A DNA stretch of 29,100 nucleotides, taken from NCBI GenBank assembly GCA_003223695.1, contig QHVY01000212.1, positions 1 to 29,100 on the forward strand, written 5' to 3'. Made by a program: the position numbers and the translations under genes. Source of the stretch: Acidobacteriota bacterium (GTDB taxonomy: Bacteria > Acidobacteriota > Thermoanaerobaculia > Gp7-AA8). The notes beneath the pieces are model-generated. The model was not told the DNA's origin and ran no database searches. It saw only the letters and a list, made by a program, of their open reading frames with translations. Positions 7,485-16,061 of this stretch are shown here, one piece after another (positions within the stretch are counted from its first letter, which is position 1; every line of letters starts with the position of its first letter).

Positions 7485-10217
7485 TTGTCCAAAACCAAAG
7501 CACGGTTCGAGTCTCTACGTGCAACCGAGGAGCGGCTAAGGCGGCAGAACGAGGTGCTGGTAAGCCTCGCCAAGCGTCACGCTTTGCATTCGGGAGATCT
7601 CGCTCAGGCGATTCGCGAAATCGACGAGGAAACCGCGCGGACACTGCAGTTGGATCGCGTCAGCGTCTGGCTCTTTACCGAAGATCGGAAGTCCGTTCGC
7701 TGCGCCGATCTTTACGAGCGCGCCGCGGAACGCCACACCAACGGCGACGAGCTGCCAGCGGCCGATTATCCGACGTACTTTCGCGCGCTCGAAATCGAGC
7801 GCACCATCGCCGCAACGGATGCGAACGGTGATCCGCGCACCGCGGAATTCTCCTCATATTTCCAGCCGCTCGGCGTTACCTCTGTCATCGAAGCTCCGAT
7901 CCGCCGCCTGGGTCAGCTGGTCGGCGTCGTTTGCAATGAACACATCGGCGGCTCGCGCGTCTGGTACACAGAGGAGGAGAGCTTCGCGAGCGCGGTTGCC
8001 GATATGGTGTCGATGGCCATCGATGCCAGCGAGCGCCGCCGCGTCCAGGATTCATTGCAGCATCGCCTCGATTTCGAGCGGTTGATCTCGGCAATCTCGA
8101 CGAATTTCATCAACCTGCCGGCCGACGAAATCGCCAACGGAATTCGCGAGGCGCTTGGATCCGTAGGCCGCTTCATTGGCGCAGACCGCAGCTACGTTTA
8201 TCTGTTCGACAAGGAGCGAAAGACGGCGATGCTCGCTTACGACTGGTCCGCTTGGGCCGGGCGGTCGGGCGTTGGCCGCGAATTTCCTGTCGCCGCGTTT
8301 CCGTGGAGCATGGAGCGGCTCCGGCAATTCGAGCGGATCATCGCCAATGTCAACGATCTGCCGCCGGAAGCGATCGGCGAGCGGCGAGCGTACGAAGAGG
8401 GAGGCAACCGTTCCGTCGTCGTGGTGCCGATGGTCTACAACCGCGACGTGATCGGCGCGCTCGGATTCGGCAGCGCGTCCGAGCGAAGCTGGACCGAAGA
8501 GAGCGTCACACTGCTTCGCATCACCGGCGAGATTTTCATGAACGCGTTGCAGCGAAATCGCGTCGAGCGCGCGCTGCGCGATAGCGAGGCGCGCTACCGC
8601 CTGATGGCTGAGAACTCGACGGACATCATTTCGCGTACGACGACATCAGGGGTGATCCTCTACGCCTCCGACGCCTCCCGCCGCCTCCTCGGATACGACC
8701 CTGCGGAGCTCGTCGGCAAGTCCATCTACGAGTTCATCGCGCCCGTCGACCGCGAAGAGGTTCGCCATTTGTCATTTCTCATCAATCCATCGACGCCGAC
8801 GACCTACAGCTATCGCATCATTCGTCGCGACGGCACGACGGTTTGGTTCGAGACCACCAGCCGCTCCGTTCGCAACCCGTCGACCAATGAAGTCGACGAG
8901 TTCGTGAGCGTGTCCCGCGACATCAGCGAGCGAAAGGTCGTTGAGGAGCAGATCGAACATCAGGCCTACCACGATGCGTTGACCGGTCTGCCGAACCGAC
9001 GGCTGTTTCGCGATCGCCTGACGATCGCGCTGGCACACGCGCGGCGCATGAGTACGCCGCTGGCGGTCATGTTCCTCGACCTCGACCGATTCAAAGACGT
9101 CAACGACAGCCTCGGTCACAGTCTCGGTGATGAGCTGCTGAAGGCAGTCGCCCTGCGGCTGAAGACCGCGCTGCGCCAGGAGGACTCGATCGCGCGCATG
9201 GGCGGTGACGAATTCACGATCCTGCTGGCGAATCTCAAGGTGCCCGAGGATGCCGCGAAAATCGCACAGAAGATCCTCGACGTCGTGGCGCAGCCGGTCC
9301 GCATCGAAGGCAACGAACTGTTCATCACCACGAGCGTTGGCATCGCGCTTTATCCGAGCGACGGCGACACCGCGGAAGCGCTGCTGAAAAATGCCGATCA
9401 CGCGATGTACCGCGCGAAGGAAGCGGGACGGAACCTCGTGCAGATGTACACGCAATCGATGAACACGATGGCGATGGAGAGGCTCTCGCTCGAGAACAAT
9501 CTGCGCCACGCGCTGGAGCGCGGCGAGCTGAGTCTCTTTTACCAGCCGCTCATTCGCACATCGACTCAGGAGATCGTCGGAATGGAGGCGCTGTTACGGT
9601 GGATACGGCCGGGACAGGAGCCGATCGAGCCCACGGAGTTCATTCCGATCGCCGAAGAGACGCGGATGATCATGCCGATCGGGGAATGGGCGCTGCGCGC
9701 GGCGTGCCGCCAGGCGCGACGGTGGCAGCAATCGATCTATCCGACACTGCGGATGTCGGTGAATCTGTCGCCGCGTCAGTTCCAGCACGCCGATTTGTTG
9801 AAGATGATCGTCGGCGCGCTCGAGGATTCCGGACTCAACCCCGGCGACTTGCAACTGGAGATCACCGAAAGCGCGGCGATGCAGAACACGGAGCGCACGA
9901 TCGCCACGCTGAACCGGCTCAACGAAATGGGCGTGCAGTTGGCGCTCGACGATTTCGGCACCGGACATTCATCGCTGAGCTATCTGCGTCGCTTTCCGAT
10001 CCACAGCGTGAAAATCGATCAGGAATTCGTGCACGCAATTGACTGGAGCGCGGCGGATCGGGCAATCGTCTCCGCGATCATCGACATGGCGCGCGGACTG
10101 AATCTTCGCGTCGTGGCTGAGGGCGTCGAGACGGCCGCGGAGCTCGCGTTCCTGCGCAACGCGGGATGCGAGGAGATCCAGGGATTTTTGCTGGGACGGC
10201 CGGCACCTGCTTCATAG
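7485..10217 (+). CDS. GAF-GAF-PAS-GGDEF-EAL cyclic-di-GMP enzyme
   Basis: A 910-residue soluble signalling protein. Order: a short N-terminal helix, GAF domain about 20-185, second GAF about 195-360, PAS with PAC about 370-485, GGDEF about 495-650 and EAL about 665-908. The diguanylate cyclase site GGDEF (572-576) is intact and is preceded by an RxxD inhibitory site (RQED, five residues before). The phosphodiesterase site has EAL (701-703), the later DFGTGHSSLSYL loop and EGVET, so both activities look possible. Together these would make and degrade cyclic-di-GMP under control of small ligands sensed by GAF or PAS. There is no membrane segment. TTG 7485 is the first plausible start; no ribosome site is visible, so the true start may be slightly different. 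Confidence 0.93.
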   Translation: MSKTKARFESLRATEERLRRQNEVLVSLAKRHALHSGDLAQAIREIDEETARTLQLDRVSVWLFTEDRKSVRCADLYERAAERHTNGDELPAADYPTYFRALEIERTIAATDANGDPRTAEFSSYFQPLGVTSVIEAPIRRLGQLVGVVCNEHIGGSRVWYTEEESFASAVADMVSMAIDASERRRVQDSLQHRLDFERLISAISTNFINLPADEIANGIREALGSVGRFIGADRSYVYLFDKERKTAMLAYDWSAWAGRSGVGREFPVAAFPWSMERLRQFERIIANVNDLPPEAIGERRAYEEGGNRSVVVVPMVYNRDVIGALGFGSASERSWTEESVTLLRITGEIFMNALQRNRVERALRDSEARYRLMAENSTDIISRTTTSGVILYASDASRRLLGYDPAELVGKSIYEFIAPVDREEVRHLSFLINPSTPTTYSYRIIRRDGTTVWFETTSRSVRNPSTNEVDEFVSVSRDISERKVVEEQIEHQAYHDALTGLPNRRLFRDRLTIALAHARRMSTPLAVMFLDLDRFKDVNDSLGHSLGDELLKAVALRLKTALRQEDSIARMGGDEFTILLANLKVPEDAAKIAQKILDVVAQPVRIEGNELFITTSVGIALYPSDGDTAEALLKNADHAMYRAKEAGRNLVQMYTQSMNTMAMERLSLENNLRHALERGELSLFYQPLIRTSTQEIVGMEALLRWIRPGQEPIEPTEFIPIAEETRMIMPIGEWALRAACRQARRWQQSIYPTLRMSVNLSPRQFQHADLLKMIVGALEDSGLNPGDLQLEITESAAMQNTERTIATLNRLNEMGVQLALDDFGTGHSSLSYLRRFPIHSVKIDQEFVHAIDWSAADRAIVSAIIDMARGLNLRVVAEGVETAAELAFLRNAGCEEIQGFLLGRPAPAS

Positions 10218-10296
10218 CGTTCTTCGTTCTTCGCTGTTCGTTCTTCGTGGCGCCGTCTGTGAACGAACAACGGACAACGAACAACGAGCAACGTTC
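10218..10296. repeat. GTTCTTCG/AACGAACA inverted repeat
   Basis: Left part 10218-10248 is built of CGTTCTTCG-like units, and right part 10261-10296 of near-complementary ACGAACAACG-like units, with a 12-base middle. The pairing is imperfect. It begins directly after the stop of the GGDEF-EAL gene and reaches to 18 bases before the next start, filling almost the whole gap. It may form a large hairpin at the transcript end. Confidence 0.7.
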
Positions 10297-10314
10297 TTGC
10301 GTCATACTTGCAAT

Positions 10315-11082
10315 ATGACGAAGCCCATCATTGGCATCGGCTCGGACGTACTCCACAAAAAAGGGGAGCGGGAGCGAGCCTTTGCCTACACCACATACAT
10401 CGAATCGCTGCAGCGCGCAGGCGCGGTGCCGGTAGTCATCCCGCCGCAGCCGGAGAATGCTGAGGCGATCGTTGACGGCCTCGACGGGGTTTTGCTCGCG
10501 GGTGGCGACGATTGTGATCCGAGCGTTTACGGCGAAGAGCGCCACCCCAGCGTCGAGCCGATGGATCCGCGCCGGCAGAACAACGAGCTCGCTCTCGCGC
10601 GTGTCGCGCGCGAACGTGGAGTGCCGACGCTGGGCATCTGTCTGGGTGTGCAGATGATGAACGTCGCCGCGGGCGGCACGCTGATTCAGGACATCGATTC
10701 CGAGCTGCGCACGGACATCGAGCATGCCAGTGAACCTGCCGATCGTCATCGTCACGACGTCCTCGTGGAAGAGGGCACGCGCCTCGCCCAGATCATCGGC
10801 GAGCAGGAACTCAACGTAAACTCCTCGCATCACCAGGCCATTCGACACGTCGGTGAGGGCCTTCGCGTCACAGCGCTCGCGCCGGACGGCATCATCGAGG
10901 GTCTCGAGGATCCATCGCATCCGTTTTATGTCGGCGTGCAGTGGCATCCCGAGGACATGGCGGCGGAGAGCTCAGCCACGTCGCTGTTCGGCGCTTTCGT
11001 GGATGCCGCACGGAAGTATGCGGAAAAGAAGCGAAATGCCTCGACCGATTTGTCACCGGTGGGAGCCGCGGAAACGGAATAG
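10315..11082 (+). CDS. Class I glutamine amidotransferase-like hydrolase (peptidase C26)
   Basis: A 255-residue cytoplasmic enzyme of the gamma-glutamyl-gamma-aminobutyrate hydrolase (PuuD) type. It starts KPIIGIGSD and contains LLAGGDDCDPSVYGE, the nucleophile elbow GICLGVQMMNVAAGG with Cys109, NVNSSHHQAI, and VQWHPED with His211 and Glu213, completing the Cys-His-Glu triad. PuuD removes glutamate from gamma-glutamyl-GABA in putrescine breakdown; relatives hydrolyse other gamma-glutamyl amides. No other putrescine genes are nearby, so the substrate is open. ATG 10315 is chosen because homologues start at K-P-x-I-G; there is no clear ribosome site. Downstream genes start 34 bases later on the same strand. 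Confidence 0.9.
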   Translation: MTKPIIGIGSDVLHKKGERERAFAYTTYIESLQRAGAVPVVIPPQPENAEAIVDGLDGVLLAGGDDCDPSVYGEERHPSVEPMDPRRQNNELALARVARERGVPTLGICLGVQMMNVAAGGTLIQDIDSELRTDIEHASEPADRHRHDVLVEEGTRLAQIIGEQELNVNSSHHQAIRHVGEGLRVTALAPDGIIEGLEDPSHPFYVGVQWHPEDMAAESSATSLFGAFVDAARKYAEKKRNASTDLSPVGAAETE

Positions 11083-11116
11083 GCTTCTGGTAGCGACAGT
11101 TGATGACCGGGACGCC

Positions 11117-11956
11117 ATGTTGAGACGAACCCTTCTGCTCGCCACAGCGGTGATGCTGTTGACGCAGCAAGTATTTGCGGGGCCGTGGCTGAAATCGTTC
11201 ACCGCGGCGCAAAAGATAGCGAAGGAGCACAACGAGCTCATTTTCGTGGATCTGTTCGCCGACTGGTGCGGCTGGTGCCACAAAATGGAGCAGGAGGTCT
11301 TCCCCTCCGAGGTCTTTCAGAAAGCGACGAACAACAAGGTTCTGCTACGTCTCAACACCGAGGATGCAGGCGAGGGAACGAAGGTCGCGCAGCAGTTCGG
11401 CGTCTCGACGCTTCCCACGTTCCTATTGCTCACGCCGGAAGGAACGATCGCCGGCACCATTCGCGGTTATTTTCCCGCCAACGAATTCGTTCGCGCTCTG
11501 AACGACACCGAGAACAGCTACAACGCATTCGTGAAGCAGGTGAAAGAAGAGCCGGCGATCACAATGGATTACAAGAAACGGCTCGAACTGGCGACGGCCT
11601 TTCGATCGCGTTACGCACTGACTGAAAGCGAGACGCGCTTCAAGAAGCTGACGACCGAGAGCGGCGTGCCGGCAAACGTCCGCGACAGCGCCTATTACGA
11701 GCTGGCGCTCACTCAGGTTCTGGAAAAGCACTTCGACGAGAGCCTGAAAACGATCCGCAAATTCGCCACCGTACAGACCAAGGGCGAAGCCTATGAGAAA
11801 TCTCGCCTCCTTGCCGGCGACATTTACGTGCAGCAGGGCAATTACAAGAGCGCTTTGAGCGAGTTCCGCTCGTTCAAAGCAAACTTCCCCAAATCGCAGT
11901 ACATCGCCAACGTCGACGTCGTGCTGCCGCAGCTCGAGCAGCGCGTCAAGCAGTAA
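11117..11956 (+). CDS. Periplasmic thioredoxin-like protein with helical C-terminal repeats
   Basis: A 279-residue exported protein. The signal peptide MLRRTLLLATAVMLLTQQVF ends at VFA-G, near residue 21. A thioredoxin fold follows with the redox motif WCGWCHKME (Cys51 and Cys54), STLPTFLLLTPEG holding the cis-proline, and loss of charge typical of thioredoxin_7 or DUF255-like domains. Residues about 150-279 look like helical tetratricopeptide-type repeats (YYELALTQVLEKHFDESL, GDIYVQQGNYKSALSEF). It lies two bases upstream of the DsbD-like gene, so it is probably a periplasmic reductase or chaperone kept reduced by that membrane partner. No ribosome site is visible at ATG 11117; the signal peptide supports this start. 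Confidence 0.85.
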   Translation: MLRRTLLLATAVMLLTQQVFAGPWLKSFTAAQKIAKEHNELIFVDLFADWCGWCHKMEQEVFPSEVFQKATNNKVLLRLNTEDAGEGTKVAQQFGVSTLPTFLLLTPEGTIAGTIRGYFPANEFVRALNDTENSYNAFVKQVKEEPAITMDYKKRLELATAFRSRYALTESETRFKKLTTESGVPANVRDSAYYELALTQVLEKHFDESLKTIRKFATVQTKGEAYEKSRLLAGDIYVQQGNYKSALSEFRSFKANFPKSQYIANVDVVLPQLEQRVKQ

Positions 11957-11957
11957 C

Positions 11958-13580
11958 GTGCTTACCGCGATCATCCTTCTCGCGCAGATCAATTCGGTCT
12001 TCGCTCCGCCGAGGCAGGATCTGGTCAAGTTGAGTGGCGGCGTCGATCCGAGCGGCCACGGCGTGATGACCGCGAAGATCGAAGACGGCTGGCACATTCA
12101 ATCCGCCCATCCACTCGATACGTTCACGATTCCGACGGCGCTCGCGATCGACGGATTGATCCAAGCCGACTATCCGCCGCATGTGCTGAAGACCTTCACA
12201 TTCAGCGGCGGAACGAAGCTGGCGGTGTACGAAGGAACGATTCAGATTCCGTTCACCGCGAAGCTGAAAAACGGTGCGACGTCGGTGAACGCCACGTTGC
12301 ACTACCAGGCCTGCAATGACACGGTCTGCTTGCCGCCGCGGGACGCCTCGGCGAAGATCAACGTAGCGGCGGCCTCTCAGGCCGCCGGCGGGCTAAGAGC
12401 CCGCCGCTCCACAGATTTCACGCCCCTCTCCGCCGCGCCGCGTGATCGCCTCTCGAGCGCATTTCTCTCGCACGGACTGCCGCTCACGCTGTTGATTCTT
12501 TTTGTCGGTGGACTGGCGCTGAACCTGACGCCATGCGTCTTCCCGATGATTCCGATCACCATGGGCTTCTTCGCGATGCAGAGCGACGGCCGCCGATCGC
12601 GCCGCTTTGCCCTTTCCGCTTCCTACGTCGCCGGTTTGGTCATCATGTACTCCGCACTCGGCGTCGTCGCCGCGCTCAGCGGAAAAATGTTCGGATCGTG
12701 GCTGCAGAATCCGGCGGTGCTGATCGGATTCGCCGTGTTGATGCTCGTCCTCGCATCGTCGATGTTCGGCGCGTGGGAGATGACTGTGCCGCAATTCATC
12801 GCCAACCGGAGCGGGGGGCGGGCCGGGTTGGCGGGGGCGGGTGTGATGGGGCTGTTTGTTGGGATCGTCGCTGCGCCATGTGTTGGGCCCGTGGTCGTGG
12901 CGCTCTTCACGCTCGTGGCGGAGATCGGAAAACCGCTGATCGGATTCGTGATGTTTGGTTCACTCGCGCTCGGATTAGGGTTTCCATATTTGGTAGCTTT
13001 GAACGCGCTGCCGCGGCCGGGCGAGTGGATGGTGCAAGTCAAGAAAGCGATGGGATTCGTTCTCATCGCGATGGCCGTCTACTTCGTGCGACCGCTCATC
13101 GGTGAAAGCGCATTTCGATGGGGCGTCGCCGCCGCTCTTCTGATCGGCGCCGCATTTCTCTTCTTCAGCCGGAGCGTCGGGCCGCGCGGCGGCCGCGTGA
13201 TGCGGCTCGCCTGCGCGTCGCTGCTGCTCGTGGCCGGTGCCGCGTTCGCGCTGCCGCGATCGAGCGGCGCGAACGTTCAGTGGAAGAAATACGACGCCGC
13301 GGCGATCGCGGCGACCGGCAAGCCGGTGATCGTCGACTTCTACGCCGACTGGTGCATTCCCTGTAAAGAGCTCGACGAAAAAACGTTCAGCAACGGTGCG
13401 GTGGCGGACGAGCTCAATCGATTCACTCGCGTCAAAGCCGATCTGACGAAACAGTACCGGATCGTCGGCGTCCCGACGATCGTCTTCCTCGATTCGTCTG
13501 GTCACGAGCTCGATGGGCAGCGTCTCACCGGATTCGAGCCGCCGCGGCAGTTCCTCTCGCGCTTAAAACAGATACATTAG
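11958..13580 (+). CDS. dsbD: DsbD-type thiol:disulfide interchange protein
   Basis: A 540-residue inner-membrane electron carrier passing reducing power from cytoplasmic thioredoxin to periplasmic proteins. Residues 1-15 are a short signal. The N-terminal domain has Cys119 and Cys124 (YQACNDTVCLPP). About eight membrane segments span 170-430, with TPCVFPMIP (Cys193) and APCVGPVV (Cys308) forming the transmembrane pair. The C-terminal thioredoxin domain has DWCIPCKELDEKTF (Cys466, Cys469) and the cis-proline in GVPTIVFLD. All six redox cysteines are present. Between KADLTKQ and YRIVGVPT about ten residues usual in this domain (helix after strand three) seem missing. Residues 136-152 are encoded by a twin-hairpin repeat. 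The GTG start lies two bases past the thioredoxin-like gene's stop. Confidence 0.92.
   Translation: MLTAIILLAQINSVFAPPRQDLVKLSGGVDPSGHGVMTAKIEDGWHIQSAHPLDTFTIPTALAIDGLIQADYPPHVLKTFTFSGGTKLAVYEGTIQIPFTAKLKNGATSVNATLHYQACNDTVCLPPRDASAKINVAAASQAAGGLRARRSTDFTPLSAAPRDRLSSAFLSHGLPLTLLILFVGGLALNLTPCVFPMIPITMGFFAMQSDGRRSRRFALSASYVAGLVIMYSALGVVAALSGKMFGSWLQNPAVLIGFAVLMLVLASSMFGAWEMTVPQFIANRSGGRAGLAGAGVMGLFVGIVAAPCVGPVVVALFTLVAEIGKPLIGFVMFGSLALGLGFPYLVALNALPRPGEWMVQVKKAMGFVLIAMAVYFVRPLIGESAFRWGVAAALLIGAAFLFFSRSVGPRGGRVMRLACASLLLVAGAAFALPRSSGANVQWKKYDAAAIAATGKPVIVDFYADWCIPCKELDEKTFSNGAVADELNRFTRVKADLTKQYRIVGVPTIVFLDSSGHELDGQRLTGFEPPRQFLSRLKQIH
12363..12412 (-). repeat. Twin-hairpin dispersed repeat, copy 2, inside dsbD coding region
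   Basis: This copy is in reverse orientation relative to most others. Stems are 12368-12386 (GGCGGCCT-CTC-AGGCCGCC) and 12387-12405 (GGCGGGCT-AAG-AGCCCGCC), flanked by GTAG and GCTCCAC. It is translated as residues 136-152 of DsbD (VAAASQAAGGLRARRST), a linker between the N-terminal domain and the first membrane segment. Its reverse complement closely resembles the copy at 28062-28113. Confidence 0.9.
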
Positions 13581-13584
13581 CGTC

Positions 13585-13644
13585 GTAGGGCACGGCTGCG
13601 CCGTGCCGAACTGCGGGGTGCGGTCCGGCGCAGCCGGACCCTAC
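13585..13644. repeat. Twin-hairpin dispersed repeat, copy 3
   Basis: GTAG end, stem 13589-13607 (GGCACGGC-TGC-GCCGTGCC), spacer, stem 13622-13640 (GGTCCGGC-GCA-GCCGGACC), CTAC end. The apex triplets TGC and GCA differ from other copies, and the spacer between stems is longer, so this is a subtype. It starts four bases after the dsbD stop and ends three bases before the next ATG. Confidence 0.88.
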
Positions 13645-13647
13645 ACC

Positions 13648-14199
13648 ATGACGAACATCATGCTCTCGGTCCAGGATGTCGCCCGCGTTCGCGAGCGCAT
13701 CGCGCGCGCACACGAGCTCGCGGCGATCCAGTTCCGCGACAGCTTCGTACTCGGAGAAACCGCACCGACCGTGCATCTGCAGATGCTGACCGACGCGTTG
13801 ATCGGCGAGTCAGAGGGCATTCAACTGCGTGGCCCCGCTTACGAAATTCGCGACGACCTCATTGAGCCGATGTACGAAAACTTCGTCGTCGACCGAACGC
13901 CGCTCGCGATCTTCGAATACTGGCTCGTGATCTCCGAAATCACCGGCTCCGCCTCGTGGCGGATGACGAAGCTCATCGCGACGCCCGAAGAATACGACGC
14001 CGCCTTGAAGCAGATGCGATCGCCTCAAATTGTCCGCGCGCTCGTGGCGTCATTCCTTCCCAGCGTTGAGGACAATTTCCTAGACGTGACGGTGTATACC
14101 CGGGCCGATGGTGAACGCATCGAACGACGACGACTGCTGCTTGACGACCGGAACGAGTTCCACTTCCACGGCCGTGAGCTCATCGCAGAGGCGAGGTGA
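13648..14199 (+). CDS. Hypothetical protein, 183 residues
   Basis: A cytoplasmic-looking protein with no signal or membrane segment. Coding character is good (GC-rich third positions, long frame facing recO). The N-terminal half is helical (SVQDVARVRERIARAHELAA), the middle has WLVISEITGSASWRMTKLIA, and the end is strand-like with ERRRLLLDDRNEFHFHGREL. I do not recognise a family. The start is set by ATG 13648, three bases after a twin-hairpin repeat and without a ribosome site; ATG 13660 is a possible alternative. The 3' end overlaps recO tail to tail by 20 bases. Confidence 0.7.
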   Translation: MTNIMLSVQDVARVRERIARAHELAAIQFRDSFVLGETAPTVHLQMLTDALIGESEGIQLRGPAYEIRDDLIEPMYENFVVDRTPLAIFEYWLVISEITGSASWRMTKLIATPEEYDAALKQMRSPQIVRALVASFLPSVEDNFLDVTVYTRADGERIERRRLLLDDRNEFHFHGRELIAEAR

Positions 14200-14803
14200 C
14201 GCCGGCGAGGATGTCATACGACTTCAGCTCGTGACCGAGAAATTCGCGGCGCACTTTTGCAGCGAGGGAGCGCATTTTGGCGACCGGCAGCTCGCGCTTT
14301 GCGAATTCCTTGACCGGCAGTCGAATCAACTTTTCAATCGAATCGGGCAGGTCCGGCATGATTCCGCCGAGCCGTAGCATCCACACTTCAGCATAGGCGA
14401 CGACGGACATCGGATCGGCGCCTTCCAGCAGCGCCTCGGTCGTCCGATCGAGCAGACGATAAATCAGCTCCGCCGGATCGCCCGACTGCGCGAATGTATC
14501 GACGGTCTCGGCGATGTACGACGCCGCGACGTTGGCGACGAGATTTTGCTGCGCGGGAAAGAGCGAGCGCAGCAGATCGACCGATTCGATGCGCACGACT
14601 TCGTCCGACTCGCGTTCCAAAAACGCGATGCGCACCTTTGCCAGCGGCTCGAGCGCGGCGCCGAATCGGCTCTTCAGACTGCGCGCGCCGTACGCCCACC
14701 CTTTCTTCTTGCCGTGGTCCGGCGTGAGAAACACGACCAGCTTGTCGCGCTCTCGCGCCGGAAACGTATTGAGGATGATCGCTTCGGTGCGCTCGGGGCG
14801 CAT
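14180..14803 (-). CDS. recO: DNA repair protein RecO (short form)
   Basis: RecO loads RecA onto SSB-coated single-stranded DNA with RecR during gap repair. The protein has 207 residues. The N-terminal OB-fold is clear: TEAIILNTFPARERDKLVVFLTP, then GWAYGARSLKSRFGAALEPL, which is the RecO G-x-x-x-G-A-R-x-x-x-S-R-x-x-x-x-L-x-P pattern. The helical middle has AASYIAETVDTF and VVAYAEVWMLRLGGIMPDLP. Immediately after PDLP many RecO proteins carry a Cys-x2-Cys ... Cys-x2-Cys zinc module; here the sequence jumps to DSIEKLIRLPV, so that module is absent and the protein is about 35 residues shorter than usual. ATG 14803 starts the gene; a twin-hairpin repeat lies eight bases upstream. Confidence 0.88.
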   Translation of the reverse strand: MRPERTEAIILNTFPARERDKLVVFLTPDHGKKKGWAYGARSLKSRFGAALEPLAKVRIAFLERESDEVVRIESVDLLRSLFPAQQNLVANVAASYIAETVDTFAQSGDPAELIYRLLDRTTEALLEGADPMSVVAYAEVWMLRLGGIMPDLPDSIEKLIRLPVKEFAKRELPVAKMRSLAAKVRREFLGHELKSYDILAGVTSPLR

Positions 14804-14810
14804 GATGACA

Positions 14811-14860
14811 GTGTAGCGGCAGGCTTTAGCCTGCCGGCGGCCTGAAGGCCGCCGCTACAC
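14811..14860 (+). repeat. Twin-hairpin dispersed repeat, copy 4
   Basis: This is the cleanest copy. Perfect outer ends GTGTAGCGGC and GCCGCTACAC enclose stem 14818-14835 (GGCAGGCT-TT-AGCCTGCC) and stem 14836-14853 (GGCGGCCT-GA-AGGCCGCC). It occupies most of the divergent region between recO and the aroD-aroE fusion, whose GTG start is seven bases after its end. Confidence 0.92.
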
Positions 14861-14867
14861 TTACACC

Positions 14868-16061
14868 GTGCAGCTTGTGGTCACGATTTACGAACCGACA
14901 GCGGCGGCGGCGATCGAGGCAATACGAAAATTGCCGCCCGATCACGACATGATCGAAGTGCGAGTCGATGCGTTCGGCGGTCGCGGAGACCTTCGCGCAT
15001 TTTGCGAGGTGACGAAGAAGCCAATCATCTTCACGAATCGCGGCGGCGACCCGGTCGATGTCGACTTCGGATTTGTCGACGTCGAGTACGGCCGGAAGGT
15101 CAAAGATCCCGCGCGCACGGTACTGTCCTTTCACGATTTTGAAGGGATACCTGATCTGCAGCCGCTGATCGACGCGATGACGGCGTTTGGCTGCGCGCAC
15201 ACGAAGATCGCCGTCACGCCGCAGACGCTGCGCGAAAACGAGGAGTTGCTCGCCGCAATCCGGCCGGGGCTCGCGATTTTCGGGATGGGCGAGCGTGGGC
15301 TGTACTCGCGCATCCTCGCCCCATTTTTCGGATCGGAGCTCTTCTTCGCCGGCAATGTCGCGCCGGGGCAGCTCTCCCTTGAGCGGGCGCTGCCGATTTA
15401 CGGAGATCGCAAGCTGCGCAAACCGGAAAAAATCTTCGCCATCGCCGGAAATCCAGGCGGTCACAGCCTCTCACCCTCGATTCACAATCCCCTGTTTCGC
15501 AAAGCGGGAGTCAGCGCCGCGTACACGATCGCGTCATTCGAATCGTTCGATGAAATCGCCGAGGGATTTGAGAATGACCGAATCGCTGGGCTCAGCGTGA
15601 CCGCGCCGTTCAAAGATGCGGCATTCGAATTCGCGAAGCGTGCTGCCGATGTACGGCAGAACGCGCAAGAAGCGGAGGCCGTTAACACGCTGGTGCGAAC
15701 GCGCCGCGGTGTCATCGCAGACAACACAGACGTCATCGGTTTCGAGAAGCTCCTACCCGTGAGCCGCCGCGCCGCGGTCATTGGCGCGGGCGGCACCGCG
15801 CGCGCCGCGCTGGTCGCGCTTCGGCGAAAAGGAATCGAGGCGATCGTCTACAACCGCACGCCAAAGCTGAAAGCACGCCCGTTGAGCGAAGTCGCGAAAT
15901 TCGACGGCGATCTGATCATCGACACACTGCCGTCCGCAGTTCGCGTCGAGCTGCCGCCGGGCGTGCCGGTGATCGCGGCAGCGTATGATCGTGGCGGGAT
16001 CGAGCTTCTGCAAGAGCAGGCCATCCCGCAAAACGAGCTGTTTCTCGAGGCCTTTCGATGA
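14868..16061 (+). CDS. aroDE: Fused 3-dehydroquinate dehydratase / shikimate dehydrogenase
   Basis: A 397-residue bifunctional shikimate-pathway enzyme. Residues 1-185 are a type I dehydroquinase: SFHDFE with catalytic His89, HTKIAVTP with the Schiff-base Lys113, and GMGERGLYSR with substrate Arg148. Residues 187-397 are shikimate dehydrogenase: NPGGHSLSPSIHN (shikimate-binding serines), GLSVTAPFK with catalytic Lys249, DNTDVIGF with Asp288, and the NADP loop IGAGGTARAA (about 305-314) then NRT. Two stretches look shortened: after NRTP (331-335), where about 12 residues common in the family are absent, and at AAYDRGGIELL (371-381), where about 18 are absent. The GTG start has no ribosome site and follows a twin-hairpin repeat. 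The stop overlaps trpE by four bases (ATGA). Confidence 0.92.
   Translation: MQLVVTIYEPTAAAAIEAIRKLPPDHDMIEVRVDAFGGRGDLRAFCEVTKKPIIFTNRGGDPVDVDFGFVDVEYGRKVKDPARTVLSFHDFEGIPDLQPLIDAMTAFGCAHTKIAVTPQTLRENEELLAAIRPGLAIFGMGERGLYSRILAPFFGSELFFAGNVAPGQLSLERALPIYGDRKLRKPEKIFAIAGNPGGHSLSPSIHNPLFRKAGVSAAYTIASFESFDEIAEGFENDRIAGLSVTAPFKDAAFEFAKRAADVRQNAQEAEAVNTLVRTRRGVIADNTDVIGFEKLLPVSRRAAVIGAGGTARAALVALRRKGIEAIVYNRTPKLKARPLSEVAKFDGDLIIDTLPSAVRVELPPGVPVIAAAYDRGGIELLQEQAIPQNELFLEAFR

Noticed and set aside
8772..9509. Minus-strand frame opposite the GGDEF region
   Set aside because: Low-complexity Arg/Asp/Val sequence, fully inside a strong coding gene.
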